From Epiperipatus broadwayi (taxonomy: Eukaryota; Onychophora; Udeonychophora; Euonychophora; Peripatidae): a DNA stretch of 64,000 nucleotides. The first letter of the stretch is position 1. Every line of letters begins with the position of its first letter. The notes under the pieces were generated by a model. The model saw only the letters and a list, made by a program, of their open reading frames with translations. It was not told where the DNA came from and did no database searches. Positions 49,385-59,526 of the stretch are shown here, piece by piece. The stretch covers positions 11,072,499-11,136,498 of the forward strand of contig JAQFVV010000012.1 in NCBI GenBank assembly GCA_028023455.1, in the 5' to 3' direction. The position numbers were made by a program, and so were the translations under genes.

Positions 49385-50222
49385 TCATCTCTGCACTTCC
49401 ATCTTTTCCAACATACCTTCAGTTATCCAAAGACATTTAGCTTTCCTTGCATGAATAATACCAATTTCATTTTTTTCTGTCTTCAAGAGACCTTTTTTAA
49501 TTCTATTCCAACACTCATCAGGGCTATTAATATATTTCTCATCCTGAACAATCCTTTTAAATTCATTTTCATATACTAAACCAAATTTTCCTTTTTTCAT
49601 TTGTCTCAATTTATCCAAGTCCCATCTTGTGTATCTTTTTCCTCTTTTAATTCTTTTTAAACTCAACTTTAATTTAGCAATAACTAGATTGGGATCCCAA
49701 TCTATATCAGCACCACGCAAAGTATGTGAACCCTTAATAGCATTCTTATATCTATTCTGAATCAATATATAATCACTTTGATAATGTTCGCTGTCACCTA
49801 GAGCTTTCCATGTATACAATCTTCTAATATGATTTTTAAAACAAGTGTTTGCAATGACAAACCCATTCTCTTTACAAAATTGTACAAGCCGACTACCTCT
49901 TTCATTTCTTTTTCCAATACCATCATTTCCAACAAATTTTTCCTTCCCTACCTTTCCCCACAACAGCATTCCAATCCCCCAATAGCAATATACATGCATT
50001 TTTGCCTTCACATTGACTACTTTCTTTTATCTTCTCATACACTTCAACAATTTCATTATCATGACTACTAGTTGGCATATAAACTTGTATAATTACCAAA
50101 TCCCTAGAACTTGCATTTATTCTCATCATCATCAGCCTATCATTAATACAATCAACCTTTGCCACACTTCCAAATTTTCTTTCCCACAGCAATGCGAACT
50201 CCATTAATTGACTCATCACCAA
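49385..50222 (-). pseudogene. RTE endonuclease domain, frameshifted
   Basis: Two overlapping minus-strand frames make one apurinic/apyrimidinic-type endonuclease. 50222-49923 includes 'VIIQVYMPTSSHDNE' and LLLGDWNAVVGKGREGK, with the GDWN catalytic motif. 50011-49385 includes GSRLVQFCKENGFVIANTCF, YTWKALGDSEHYQSDYILIQ and GADIDWDPNLVIAKLKLSLK. The C-terminal 'SDH.LV' motif is DWDPNLV here, so the catalytic histidine is replaced by proline. The region downstream to 49385 ('RKAKCLWITEGMLEKM') is the linker towards RT. The shift between frames lies near 49930-50000. Confidence 0.85.
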
Positions 50223-50419
50223 CCAAATAATATAACTTTACATCTCCACTACTTACTTCTCCACATCTTTCCCACCTCACTTCACTTAATCCCATAACAT
50301 CAATATTTATGTGTAAACTCTTTTCAAATTCTCCAATTTCCCACCTCTCTTCAAAGTTCTATCCTTCCATGTTTTAATTCTCAATGTATCGTCCTTCAAT
50401 GAATTATATTTATGAAGAT

Positions 50420-50880
50420 TTTTCAGGTTAATGGCCTGAGTAGCCTCATGTCCACTCCTGCCGGGCAAGACACCAAAGTCATTCTTAACAAGATCTCAAC
50501 ACCAAACGTAATGATTCCTGTAGACATACTCATAATAAAACAAGGGAATTATAAGACAAAGTGGTTTCCCATTGCCTTCTTTGCCCAGAAATAACCTCCA
50601 TAATAATAATAATAGGCTTATTGCGCTAGCCAAATCCCATAAAAATGAATATCCAACTACCACTTCCTTCTCATCGTTGTCACCTATAGTGATCATCCAC
50701 GGTCTTGGAAGAATGTCGTTACTGACCAGCAGAGTATTGACTTATTGAATGACGGGTCATTATACATCCACCATCTTAGGAATTATGGCATTTTATAGAA
50801 GTAAATATGCCACTGCTTCCTTCACCTCTTCCTGATAGTGAATGTTGTCCCAATGTCAGTGATTGCTTATATACAGTACT
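50420..50880 (-). other. RTE 5' region
   Basis: Upstream of the endonuclease on the minus strand are GGCAATGGGAAACCACTTTG (near 50575) and 'gtcttgcccggcaggagtgga' (near 50465), motifs I recognise from 5' regions of RTE-type elements in invertebrates. A minus-strand open frame at 50496-50696 spans this region but has no recognisable domain and is probably incidental. The outer boundary is set by the change back to AT-rich DNA and is approximate. Confidence 0.55.
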
Positions 50881-51794
50881 CTGTTTATTCGCAGCTAGAA
50901 AATTTATTTCACTACATATTTATATTATTTAATTAATATTATTTTAAATTTCAATTTTATAATTTACAGGTCATTAATATGAGATAGCATTTTCCTTTTC
51001 TTGATTGAATCAATATAAATTAGGTGTCTGAGGTTAGGGCATAAGAATATAGTTTTATTTATTTCCTGTCTTATTTTTTTTACAAATCATTACAAATTTT
51101 GGAATCTTTAATTTGGGTTTTTGAAGAATCTCACTCTCATGTTCATTTTACACCATTACACTGTATCCGAAGATGTTATTTACTTTGTGGATTTTATATT
51201 ATTAATAAGCACATACATAAATTTGCAAGCTAAAATTAGTAATGCTATATTAGTTAATAAATCACATCTAATAGAATAAAATGAGCGAAGACTAAGCAGG
51301 CTTTTATTAATAAAATAGCTAAAATCTATGTGGAATAATATTTAAAATTTACTAATAAATTTGCACTAGTATTCACTCATAAATAACCATTCTGCTATTG
51401 TGTGGTAATTTATCTTATATTCAAAATGTATGAAGATATTAAGTTTAATGACTATTAGAATTGTATTACATGAATTTATTAATAGCTTTGATATCAATGA
51501 GTATTCATAAAAATATATGATTAATTTTTAATGATTATTGAAAACTAGTATAATAATAAATTTGTTACATACTAATTTAATTAGATCTTGGGTATTCATG
51601 TTTATAATAAAAAATTATAAATTGTAATTGCTATATCTTATATTTATTAATTTAAATGAGACACATAATTTGGATTTAATGAATAATGATAATAATTGAT
51701 CTATAAGTGAGCAATTTATAAGTTGTAAACACTAATTCTTATTAACTCATCAACACTCTTTTAACACTTTAAGCATGGTCAACACATAAATACT
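50881..51794. other. AT-rich intergenic DNA, no gene seen
   Basis: Nothing recognisable. The sequence is AT-rich throughout, with no open frame of note and no terminal repeats. Confidence 0.5.
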
Positions 51795-51929
51795 TTAACC
51801 TTAAAACTATGGTCCTTTTGATTTGCCTATATAATTAGAAAGTAGGTTGAAGATAAGACAGCCGTTCTTACCTTTATAAAGTCATAATCTTGTGTTAAGC
51901 ACTCAAAAGGTGCATAGTTTTAAGGTTAA
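51795..51929. repeat. Small inverted repeat
   Basis: TAACCTTAAAACTATG followed by CCTTTTGA (51797-51820) pairs with CAAAAGG and CATAGTTTTAAGGTTA (51904-51928) around a loop of about 83 bp. A 16-bp segment is perfectly complementary. Function unknown; it may be the remains of a small foldback element. Confidence 0.7.
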
Positions 51930-52158
51930 AACCTTTTATCTTTATCTATAAGTAGGCAATAGAAAATTAATGAATATATTATAAGAATTTAGATTATGAT
52001 ATTATATAAGATTGCATTTGTTGAACTGTCTATGTGGTGCTAGACAAAAAAAAAAAATTTCCAAAACCAGAAGAAAATACACCTGTTAATCTCAAATAAA
52101 CAGTATAAATTTATATTGCATTCAACTATTATATGATAAAATACTAACTTGTTATAAA

Positions 52159-52415
52159 TCCATTTACTTCTGTTTCTAATCACGACTCAATCCTTTTTTC
52201 TTTTCAAAAATATACAGTACATATAGCCATATAATTCTATAATTAAACCCACTTCTTTTCTTTTCAAAAACTTTATTTGATGTATATATATATCCACTTA
52301 TTTCCAAATGACTATAGAGTAAAGATAGTCGAAACGTTGGAAATAAATGGATATATATATACATCAAATAAAGTTTTTGAAAAGAAAAGAAGTAATTTTA
52401 ATTATAGAATTATAT
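52159..52415. mobile_element. Palindromic element with central hammerhead-like core, relative of the 19.6-kb element
   Basis: The left arm (from TATAATTCTATAATTAAACC through 'tatatatccacttatttccaa') is complementary to the right arm (to 'tatagaattata'). The core GACTATAGAGTAAAGATAGTC followed by GAAACGTTGGAA occupies the centre (52301-52342). The sequence left of the arm (52159-52230) matches 20147-20221 in inverse orientation, so both elements belong to one family. It lies about 0.7 kb beyond the end of the minus-strand PLE coding region, where a PLE terminal repeat would be expected; that association is inference. Confidence 0.68.
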
Positions 52416-53141
52416 AACTTGTTATAGTTTGCCTACAGGGCATTCAACAAATAAACAAAACAAGTTAAGAAAACCTATTTCAATTATTACTTATAAAATT
52501 TAGAACTATTATGATTTTTTTTTTTTTTGGTTTAAAGTACTTATTTAAACATTCACTCTTACATAAATATATGCTAAATAATCTTTTAAAAATAATAGTA
52601 ATATTAAATCAAATAAATACACATAACAAATTATGAATAAACCAAACAACACATAAATAAAGATTAATGTTCATCACCAAGAATTCTACTGCTCTTTTTC
52701 TTTTATTAAATTCTAAAAATCTATTGAGAAAATTCAATATTTTTAGAGTACAAAAATGCAATAAGAAAAGTGTAGTATTTGCAGTTTATTTATTAAAATT
52801 ACTATTAGTAATTCTATGTAAAGTATAAAGTATATTCTTCCATTTTAAGGAATTATCACATTCAAGGTTATAATTAAAAATAAATCCTAGATATGATATA
52901 GAATAAAATATCTTTATATAACAACAAAATAAAATAATATATGACAATAGCTGTAATATAATCATATAATCATAACATAAAAAAGCTCTTTTCGGTAATT
53001 TTTAATTTTTTGCCCTTTTCAATATGTCTTGTTCAACTACAAAAAACAACTTATATTGCATACATAGCGACATCTACTAGCGCTATATAAAATTAACACA
53101 AGCCTATAATTTATGCTTTAATATCTTTATATTAATATATA
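52416..53141. other. AT-rich DNA downstream of the PLE coding end
   Basis: This is the stretch between the GIY-YIG coding end (53142) and the palindromic element at 52.16-52.42 kb. It may be PLE 3' untranslated DNA, but no motif confirms this. A T run is at 52514-52528. Confidence 0.4.
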
Positions 53142-53476
53142 TTATATAATACTCCATTCATTTTTCATTATCCAATTATTACTTAAATGAATTGACATTT
53201 TATAAATGTTCATACAATTATTTCTGTTATAATTAATGTAATTAGTTTCATATATCTTCCTTCTATTAATTTCTTTAATATAATTTAATGGGCTTATATT
53301 CTTAACACAATCTATTCTATCTCCATATTTTAAGTAGTGAACATTTAATGCAGATCTGACATCTCTCCTAATAGCATTATGATGTTCTTTAGACCTTTCT
53401 TCTAATTGTTTCACTGTATGTCCATTATAAACCAGACTGCAAATCCCACAAGTAATTTTATATACTATACCCTTTT
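53142..53476 (-). pseudogene. Penelope-like element, GIY-YIG endonuclease part
   Basis: The minus-strand frame starts inside the element's protein with YKKGIVYKITCGICSLVYNG and continues HTVKQLEERSKEHHNAIRRD then SALNVHYLKYGDRIDC. This is the canonical PLE C-terminal domain: 'GIVYKI.C..C...Y.G.T...L..R..EH..A'. The first motif is GIVY, the second is YNG where YIG is usual, and the conserved Arg and Glu of the 'R..EH' helix are retained. The frame ends with a stop at 53142. The rest of the PLE lies beyond two insertions, at 58308-58328 and 59527-60222. The domain would make the target-primed nick in a working element; this copy is split and dead. Confidence 0.88.
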
Positions 53477-53484
53477 TATATTTT
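53477..53484. repeat. Target-site duplication TATATTTT, left copy
   Basis: The 8-bp sequence TATATTTT directly precedes the foldback element here and directly follows it at 58300-58307. Removing the element and one copy restores the PLE reading frame across the junction. Confidence 0.85.
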
Positions 53485-53585
53485 GGTCCTAGTTTGCAGA
53501 CTGTACTGCCGCCGCCAGGGGCACGGCGACATCATCAACAACCGGCCTAAAAATGGCAAGTGATAAATTTTTTTACGAAAACGCC

Positions 53586-54235
53586 TCAAAATCGACAAAT
53601 AAAAATGCCTAAGGCAATATATGTACAGCAAATAAATCGAAAACTACAAATTAAAAAAAAATGCAAGAAAATGCTAAAAAATTCAAATAATAAAACCAAA
53701 AAATCATGAAAATTCCATTACGAGCTATACCCCCCCCCCCCCAAAATCAAAAAAACGCTTCAAAATCGACAAATAAAAATGCCTAAGACAACATATGTAC
53801 AGCAAATAAATCGAAAACTACAAATTAAAAAAAAATGCAAGAAAATGCTAAAAAATTCAAATAATAAAAACAAAAAATCATGAAAATTCCATTACGAGCT
53901 ATACCCCCCCCCCCCAAAATCAAAAAAACGCCTCAAAATCGACAAATAAAAATGCCTAAGACAACATATGTACAGCAAATAAATCGAAAACTACAAATTA
54001 AAAAAAAATGCAAGAAAATGCTAAAAAATTCAAATAATAAAAACAAAAAATCATGAAAATTCCATTACGAGCTATACCCCCCCCCCCAAAATCAAAAAAA
54101 CGCCTCAAAATCGACAAATAAAAATGCCTAAGACAATATATGTACAGCAAATAAATCGAAAACTACAAATTAAAAAAAAATGCAAGAAAATGCTAAAAAA
54201 TTCAAATAATAAAACCAAAAAACCATGAAAATTCT
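53586..54235 (+). repeat. Tandem ~172-bp repeats, left arm (4 copies)
   Basis: The landmark GACAAATAAAAATGCC occurs at 53594, 53768, 53941 and 54113 (spacings 174, 173, 172). Each unit has 'ttaaaaaaaaatgcaagaaa', 'ccattacgagctatac' and, in all but the innermost, a C run of 9-14 bases. The outermost copy reads 'aaggcaatatatgta' where the next two read 'aagacaacatatgta'; the fourth reads 'aagacaatatatgta'. Confidence 0.9.
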
Positions 54236-54929
54236 ATCAAGAGATATACCTCCCTCTACAATCTGACAATTCACAAAACATGGCGGCCAAAAAAAGCGGG
54301 AAAATATGAAAAAATCAAATCATTTACCTTCAACATAAATATGCACCTAAGTTCATATTGAAAAGCAATTAATTGTTCTCTGGCTTTCAAACTACAGCAT
54401 ATGTAAATGGAGCAGTAATATTTAAATAATCAAAAAGCAATCATTACCGACCCCTCCCCACTAATCAAAACGTAATAAATGGTATTAATATTTTAAGATT
54501 ATTTAAGTGGCAGACCTAATAAGAATTCATAACACAGATTAATACGTAGTAAGTAATTAAATAGAATTATAGTAAGTTTAAAAGAGAAGATGGAAAAATT
54601 ACCTTGTTGCATTTTTTTTTGTTCAAGAAATTGTTTTTCACTGTTATATAGATTAAATCACAGATTGTAGTTTCAAAATGACTATCCCCTTCCCCCATTT
54701 AGTGACTTTTCTAAAACTAAGAACTCATAACACAGATTAATACGTAGTAAGTGATTAAATATGGCAACAACGGACTAACTTTTATAAAATGTACTAAATC
54801 TTATGAATATTTAAAAAATCAAACACTATTTGCACATGTGCTGTGCATTATTTAAGTAATAGATATAACTACTCAACACAGATTAATACAGTACATAGTA
54901 AGCAAGTTTAAAAAAGTGGGAAAAATTAC

Positions 54930-55049
54930 CTTGTTCCAAATTCGGTTCAGAGCCATTTGCACAATGATGACTCGATCATGATGTTCTGCAAAATGTAGCT
55001 TTGTTGGTAAATTTCTTAACACTTTTAGCAATGATGATTCCAGCAGATT
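54930..55049 (-). other. Open 40-codon segment with donor-like edge, left arm copy
   Basis: On the minus strand a 120-nt segment reads NLLESSLLKVLKNLPTKLHF then AEHHDRVIIVQMALNRIWNK, and is followed by 'gtaattttt', a splice-donor-like edge. On its 5' side is a T-rich tract ('ttttttaatctgctg') that could serve as an acceptor region. The same segment is in the right arm in the opposite orientation. I do not recognise a family. It could be a captured host exon, a transposase exon remnant or chance. Confidence 0.35.
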
Positions 55050-56566
55050 AAAAAAATTATTTAATAGAAGGTATCTACAAACACTAGCAGAGTTATTTAA
55101 ATCAAGTTATGCACACACATATATAATATCCCAATTCATTTTAAAAATAATAAACAATTGTCCACTATATTCATATTATTTTCAATTATGTTTTTATTTA
55201 AACAAAGTTGCAAGTGCATCTACATTTTTTAATGAGAGATGTGTAATTACAAACATGAAATCTTCTCCCCCCCCCCTTACTTGACAGCAAAAAAATATAC
55301 CGTAAATACTTTTAAAAGAAAAGTCTTTCAACATCAAATTATTTATCTTTAAAGCAATTAATTGTTATCTGGCTTTCAAATTATGACATATGTAAATTGA
55401 TCAATAATATTTAAATAATAATCAATGTAAAAAAGGAATACACAAAACATAATTACCAAAGTCTTTTGGAACAGATTTTAACACTAGTAGTAAGAGCAAA
55501 TATGGCAGAAATTAGCAGGAAAAAAAAGTTTTGAGTTAAAGTTTGCGCATATCTAATGTGTATTCTTCTCCATCAAAAAATAATCCTAATTAAGTTTGTC
55601 AAAAAATAAACATTATCCCAACAACTTGTATTTCTAGCAGTACTAAATAATTAACACGTCAAAATAGAACAAAGCTGGTATTTCAAAAGTCTAGTGCACT
55701 TATGTTTTAATTAAATTTGTTGGCTTTGGAAATTATATTTTTGATGTAAAATCTCTATTACGTCATGATACCCAAAAATAATACCGGTCATCCTTCTTTT
55801 ATAGTATGCACTTTCATTTTGAAAGAACAAACTGTGAAATGAAATATGACGTAATAGAGATTTTACATCAAAAATATAATTTCCAAAGCCAACAAATTTA
55901 ATTAAAACATAAGTGAACTAGACTTTTGAAATACCAGCTTTGTTCTATTTTGACGTGTTAATTATTTTGTACTGCTAGAAATACAAGTTGTTGGGATAAT
56001 GTTTATTTTTTGACAAACTTAATTAGGATTATTTTTTGATGGAGAAGAATACACATTAGATATGCGCAAACTTTAACTCAAAACTTTTTTCCCCCGCTAA
56101 TTTCTGCCATATTTGCTCTTACTACTAGTGTTAAAATCTGTTCCAAAAGACTTTGGTAATTATGTTTTGTGTATTCCTTTTTTACATTGATTATTATTTA
56201 AATATTATTGATCAATTTACATATGTCATAATTTGAAAGCCAGATAACAATTAATTGCTTTAAAGATAAATAATTTGATGTTGAAAGACTTTTCTTTTAA
56301 AAGTATTTACGGTATATTTTTTTTGCTGTCAAGTAAGGGTGGGGGGGAGAGAAGATTTCATGTTTGTAATTACACATCTCTCATCAAAAAATGTAGATGC
56401 ACTTGCAACTTTGTTTAAATAAAAACATAATTGAAAATAATATGAATATAGTGGACAATTGTTTATTATTTTTAAAATGAATTGGGATATTATATATGTG
56501 TGTGCATAACTTGATTTAAATAACTCTGCTAGTGTTTGTAGATACCTTCTATTAAATAATTTTTTT

Positions 56567-56686
56567 AATCTGCTGGAATCATCATTGCTAAAAGTGTTAA
56601 AAAATTTACCAACAAAGCTACATTTTGCAGAACATCATGATCGAGTCATCATTGTGCAAATGGCTCTGAACCGAATTTGGAACAAG
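56567..56686 (+). other. Open 40-codon segment with donor-like edge, right arm copy
   Basis: This is the inverted twin of the segment at 54930-55049, with the same predicted peptide and the same 'aag|gtaattttt' edge at 56686/56687. Because the arms are near-identical, its conservation says nothing about selection: homogenisation of the arms would preserve it regardless. Confidence 0.35.
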
Positions 56687-57389
56687 GTAATTTTTCCCAT
56701 TTTCTTTTTTAAACTTGCTTACTATGTACTGTATTAATCTGTGTTGAGTAGTTATATCTATTACTTAAATAATGCACAGCACATGTGCAAATAGTGTTTG
56801 ATTTTTTAAATATTCATAAGATTTAGTACATTTTATAAAAGTTAGTCCGTTGTTGCCATATTTAATCACTTACTACGTATTAATCTGTGTTATGAGTTCT
56901 TAGTTTTAGAAAAGTCACTAAATGGGGGAAGGGGATAGTCATTTTGAAACTACAATCTGTGATTTAATCTATATAACAGTGAAAAACAATTTCTTGAACA
57001 AAAAAAAATGCAACAAGGTAATTTTTCCATCTTCTCTTTTAAACTTACTATAATTCTATTTAATTACTTACTACGTATTAATCTGTGTTATGAATTCTTA
57101 TTAGGTCTGTTACTTAAATAATCTTAAAATATTGATACCATTTATTACGTTTTGATTAGTGGGGAGGGGTCGGTAATGATTGCTTTTTGATTATTTAAAT
57201 ATTACTGCTCCATTTACATATGCTGTAGTTAGAAAGCCAGAGAACAATTAATTGCTTTTCAATATGAACTTAGGTGCATATTTATGTTGAAGGTAAATGA
57301 TTTGATTTTTTCATATTTTCCCGCTTTTTTTGGCCGCCATGTTTTGTGAATTGTCAGATTGTAGAGGGAGGTATATCTCTTGATAGAAT

Positions 57390-58215
57390 TTTCATGGTTT
57401 TTTGGTTTTATTATTTGAATTTTTTAGCATTTTCTTGCATTTTTTTTTAATTTGTAGTTTTCGATTTATTTGCTGTACATATGTTGTCTTAGGCATTTTT
57501 ATTTGTCGATTTTGAGGCGTTTTTTTGATTGGGGGGGGTATAGCTCGTAATGGAATTTTCATGATTTTTTGTTTTTATTATTTGAATTTTTTAGCATTTT
57601 CTTGCATTTTTTTTTAATTTGTAGTTTTCGATTTATTTGCTGTACATATGTTGTCTTAGGCATTTTTATTTGTCGATTTTGAGGCGTTTTTTTTTTTTTG
57701 GGGGGGGGGGGTATAGCTCGTAATGGAATTTTCATGATTTTTTTGGTTTTATTATTTGAATTTTTTAGCATTTTCTTGCATTTTTTTTTAATTTGTAGTT
57801 TTCGATTTATTTGCTGTACATATGTTGTCTTAGGCATTTTTATTTGTCGATTTTGAGGCGTTTTTTTGATTTTGGGGGGGGGTATAGCTCGTAATGGAAT
57901 TTTCATGATTTTTTGTTTTTATTATTTGAATTTTTTAGCATTTTCTTGCATTTTTTTTTAATTTGTAGTTTTCGATTTATTTGCTGTACATATGTTGTCT
58001 TAGGCATTTTTATTTGTCGATTTTGAGGCGTTTTTTTGATTTTGGGGGGGGGTATAGCTCGTAATGGAATTTTCATGATTTTTTGGTTTTATTATTTGAA
58101 TTTTTTAGCATTTTCTTGCATTTTTTTTTAATTTGTAGTTTTCGATTTATTTGCTGTATATATATTGCCTTAGGCATTTTTATTTGTCGATTTTGAGGCG
58201 TTTTTCGTAAAAAAA
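57390..58215 (-). repeat. Tandem ~172-bp repeats, right arm (5 copies)
   Basis: These are the same units as in the left arm, inverted. The 'atttgtcgattttgagg' landmark recurs near 57506, 57674, 57847, 58017 and 58187 (spacings about 167-173). The outermost copy carries the 'tatattgcctta' variant, mirroring the outermost left copy, so the extra unit lies inside the array. A 115-codon minus-strand frame (57559-57906) is just these repeats read through. Confidence 0.9.
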
Positions 58216-58307
58216 TTTATCACTTGCCATTTTCAGGCCGGTTGTTGATGATGTCGCCGTGCCCTCTGGCGGCGGCAGTACAGTCCGCAAACTACGACCT
58301 ATATTTT

Positions 58308-58328
58308 ATATAATCTTTTATTTTATAA
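58308..58328 (-). pseudogene. Penelope-like element, 21-bp coding fragment between two insertions
   Basis: This short strip lies between the right TSD of the foldback element and the left TSD of the next insertion. On the minus strand it continues the PLE frame (…YKIKDYIK…) and links the 'connector' coded from 59.55 kb to the GIY-YIG domain at 53.47 kb. It marks that the two elements inserted about 20 bp apart within one PLE gene. Confidence 0.7.
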
Positions 58329-58335
58329 TTCCCTA

Positions 58336-59519
58336 TCGTTGTCGTAGAATAGTTGCTAAATCCCACTCGATGGCGCAGTTATCATGCTAAAATTATAAAA
58401 TATGATCATTCACGGGCCATTAATTATAATCATTTTGATGTGTTTTTTGTAATGCGAAAATAAAAACAAAAAGAAAATCGTCTTTTTTAAATATTACTTA
58501 ATTTTAAATATTATTTTTTATTAACGTATACAAATTAAATGATAATAATAAATGTAAAATAAAATAAACAAATTACAATTTGAGTCGTCTTTTTTCGTTT
58601 TCTTTTTATTAGAAAAAATCAATTTTCTATCGGAGATTTTTTACTGGGGTTACGACTTTTTTTTGTTGTTGTTGTTTACCGCTAGTTTTTATTTCAAATA
58701 GAATGATAACTAAAAGTAAAACTTGTTATGTTTACGTTTAGGGTTAATTTTAGGTTAGGTTTACGGTCAAAATAAAAAATATCAAAATCGTATTTTTGTA
58801 AATATTTTTTTTTACTAACATCTATAAAATAAATGATAACATTAAATGTAAACTATATTCAACAAAGAATAACAGTAGTCGGAGAAAAAGAAAGAAATTA
58901 AAACATTTTTTTAAACAACGACAAATATATATATAAAATGTTTATAATATATGCTTTTTATGACATTTACAAAAACTATACAATTGTACTTTTCTTACTG
59001 GATATTTTTGTGTTAATGCTTTTTTTATTTCGAAAATATACACACAAATACAATCTTAAAATGTCTCGTGGAATGTTATGAACAGAACGTTACTTGACTC
59101 GTTACCTAATTCAAAATAACTTTATACATATATCTCATCAACATTTACTACTTAAAACTTCAAAACACTACGGTGTAAAAAGTCTGTTAATTAATATTTT
59201 ACAAAATCTGAACATTTCAATACATTAAAATAAAATAAAAAACCAATGAAAACATTTCCATCCAATTAAAAAAAAACACACTCTCTCCCCAAGCCGTAAT
59301 CATTTTATAAACTGCAAATTCGGAAAATGTATTTGCTGCGTAAAACATACATGCTGTCCAGCGACAGGACATAGTGGCCTGCAATCTGTAGCACAACAAA
59401 AAAGTTGTATTATAGAAAATTCAGGTTCGAAGGTGTCGGCCGCGGAAACAGCATTTTTATGTGTTTTAGCGCGAAAACAGTGCCATCCAGTGGGATATAG
59501 CTGCTCATCGACAACAACC
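58336..59519. mobile_element. Inverted-repeat element, 1,184 bp, flanked by TTCCCTA
   Basis: The left end (from TCGTTGTCGTAGAATAG, with TCCCACTCGATGGCGCAGTT and 'gctaaaattataaaa' within 70 bp) and the complement of the right end (GGTTGTTGTCGATGAGCAG, TCCCACTGGATGGCACTGTT, 'gctaaaacacataaaa') are diverged terminal inverted repeats of about 70 bp. Direct repeats TTCCCTA occur at 58329-58335 and 59520-59526. The interior is AT-rich with no transposase frame, so it is non-autonomous. Arm divergence suggests it is older than the foldback element next to it. The superfamily was not determined. Confidence 0.75.
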
Positions 59520-59526
59520 TTCCCTA

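Larger units (their letters stand above)
47850..50880 (-). mobile_element. RTE-type LINE, near full length but decayed
   Basis: On the minus strand the order is 5' region (50880-50420), apurinic-type endonuclease (50222-49385), reverse transcriptase (49110-48215) and a C-terminal domain to about 47950. Base composition is less AT-rich than the flanks. Frameshifts and stops split every domain, so the copy is dead. Similar proteins are annotated 'craniofacial development protein 2-like' in many invertebrates. An (ATCA)n run at 47956-47975 near the 3' end is consistent with the short tandem tails of RTE elements. Target-site duplications were not identified. Confidence 0.85.
53485..58299. mobile_element. 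Giant foldback transposon, 4,815 bp, 8-bp TSD, nested in a PLE
   Basis: Left terminus GGTCCTAGTTTGCAGACTGT and complement of right terminus GGTCGTAGTTTGCGGACTGT differ at two positions. They are followed on both sides by GC-rich 'actgccgccgccag' and 'cacggcgacatcatcaacaa'. The arms span 53485-55766 and 55846-58299 and are near-identical inverted copies; only 55767-55845 (79 bp) is unpaired. From outside in, each arm has a GC-rich end, a tandem array of ~172-bp units (4 left, 5 right), and ~1.5 kb of unique sequence. Long arms with tandem subrepeats recall Foldback and Galileo-type (P superfamily) elements, and an 8-bp duplication fits P or hAT. No transposase was seen, so the superfamily is open. 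Confidence 0.88.

Noticed and set aside
48890-50207. Several plus-strand frames over the RTE element
   Set aside because: They are antisense shadows of the minus-strand RT and endonuclease coding.
57559-57906. 115-codon minus-strand frame with internal repeats
   Set aside because: It is two ~172-bp tandem units of the foldback right arm read through, with lysine-rich low-complexity translation.
58738-58768. Telomere-like 'tttagggttaattttaggttaggt'
   Set aside because: Only isolated TTAGG/TTAGGG-like words inside a transposon; no tandem array.
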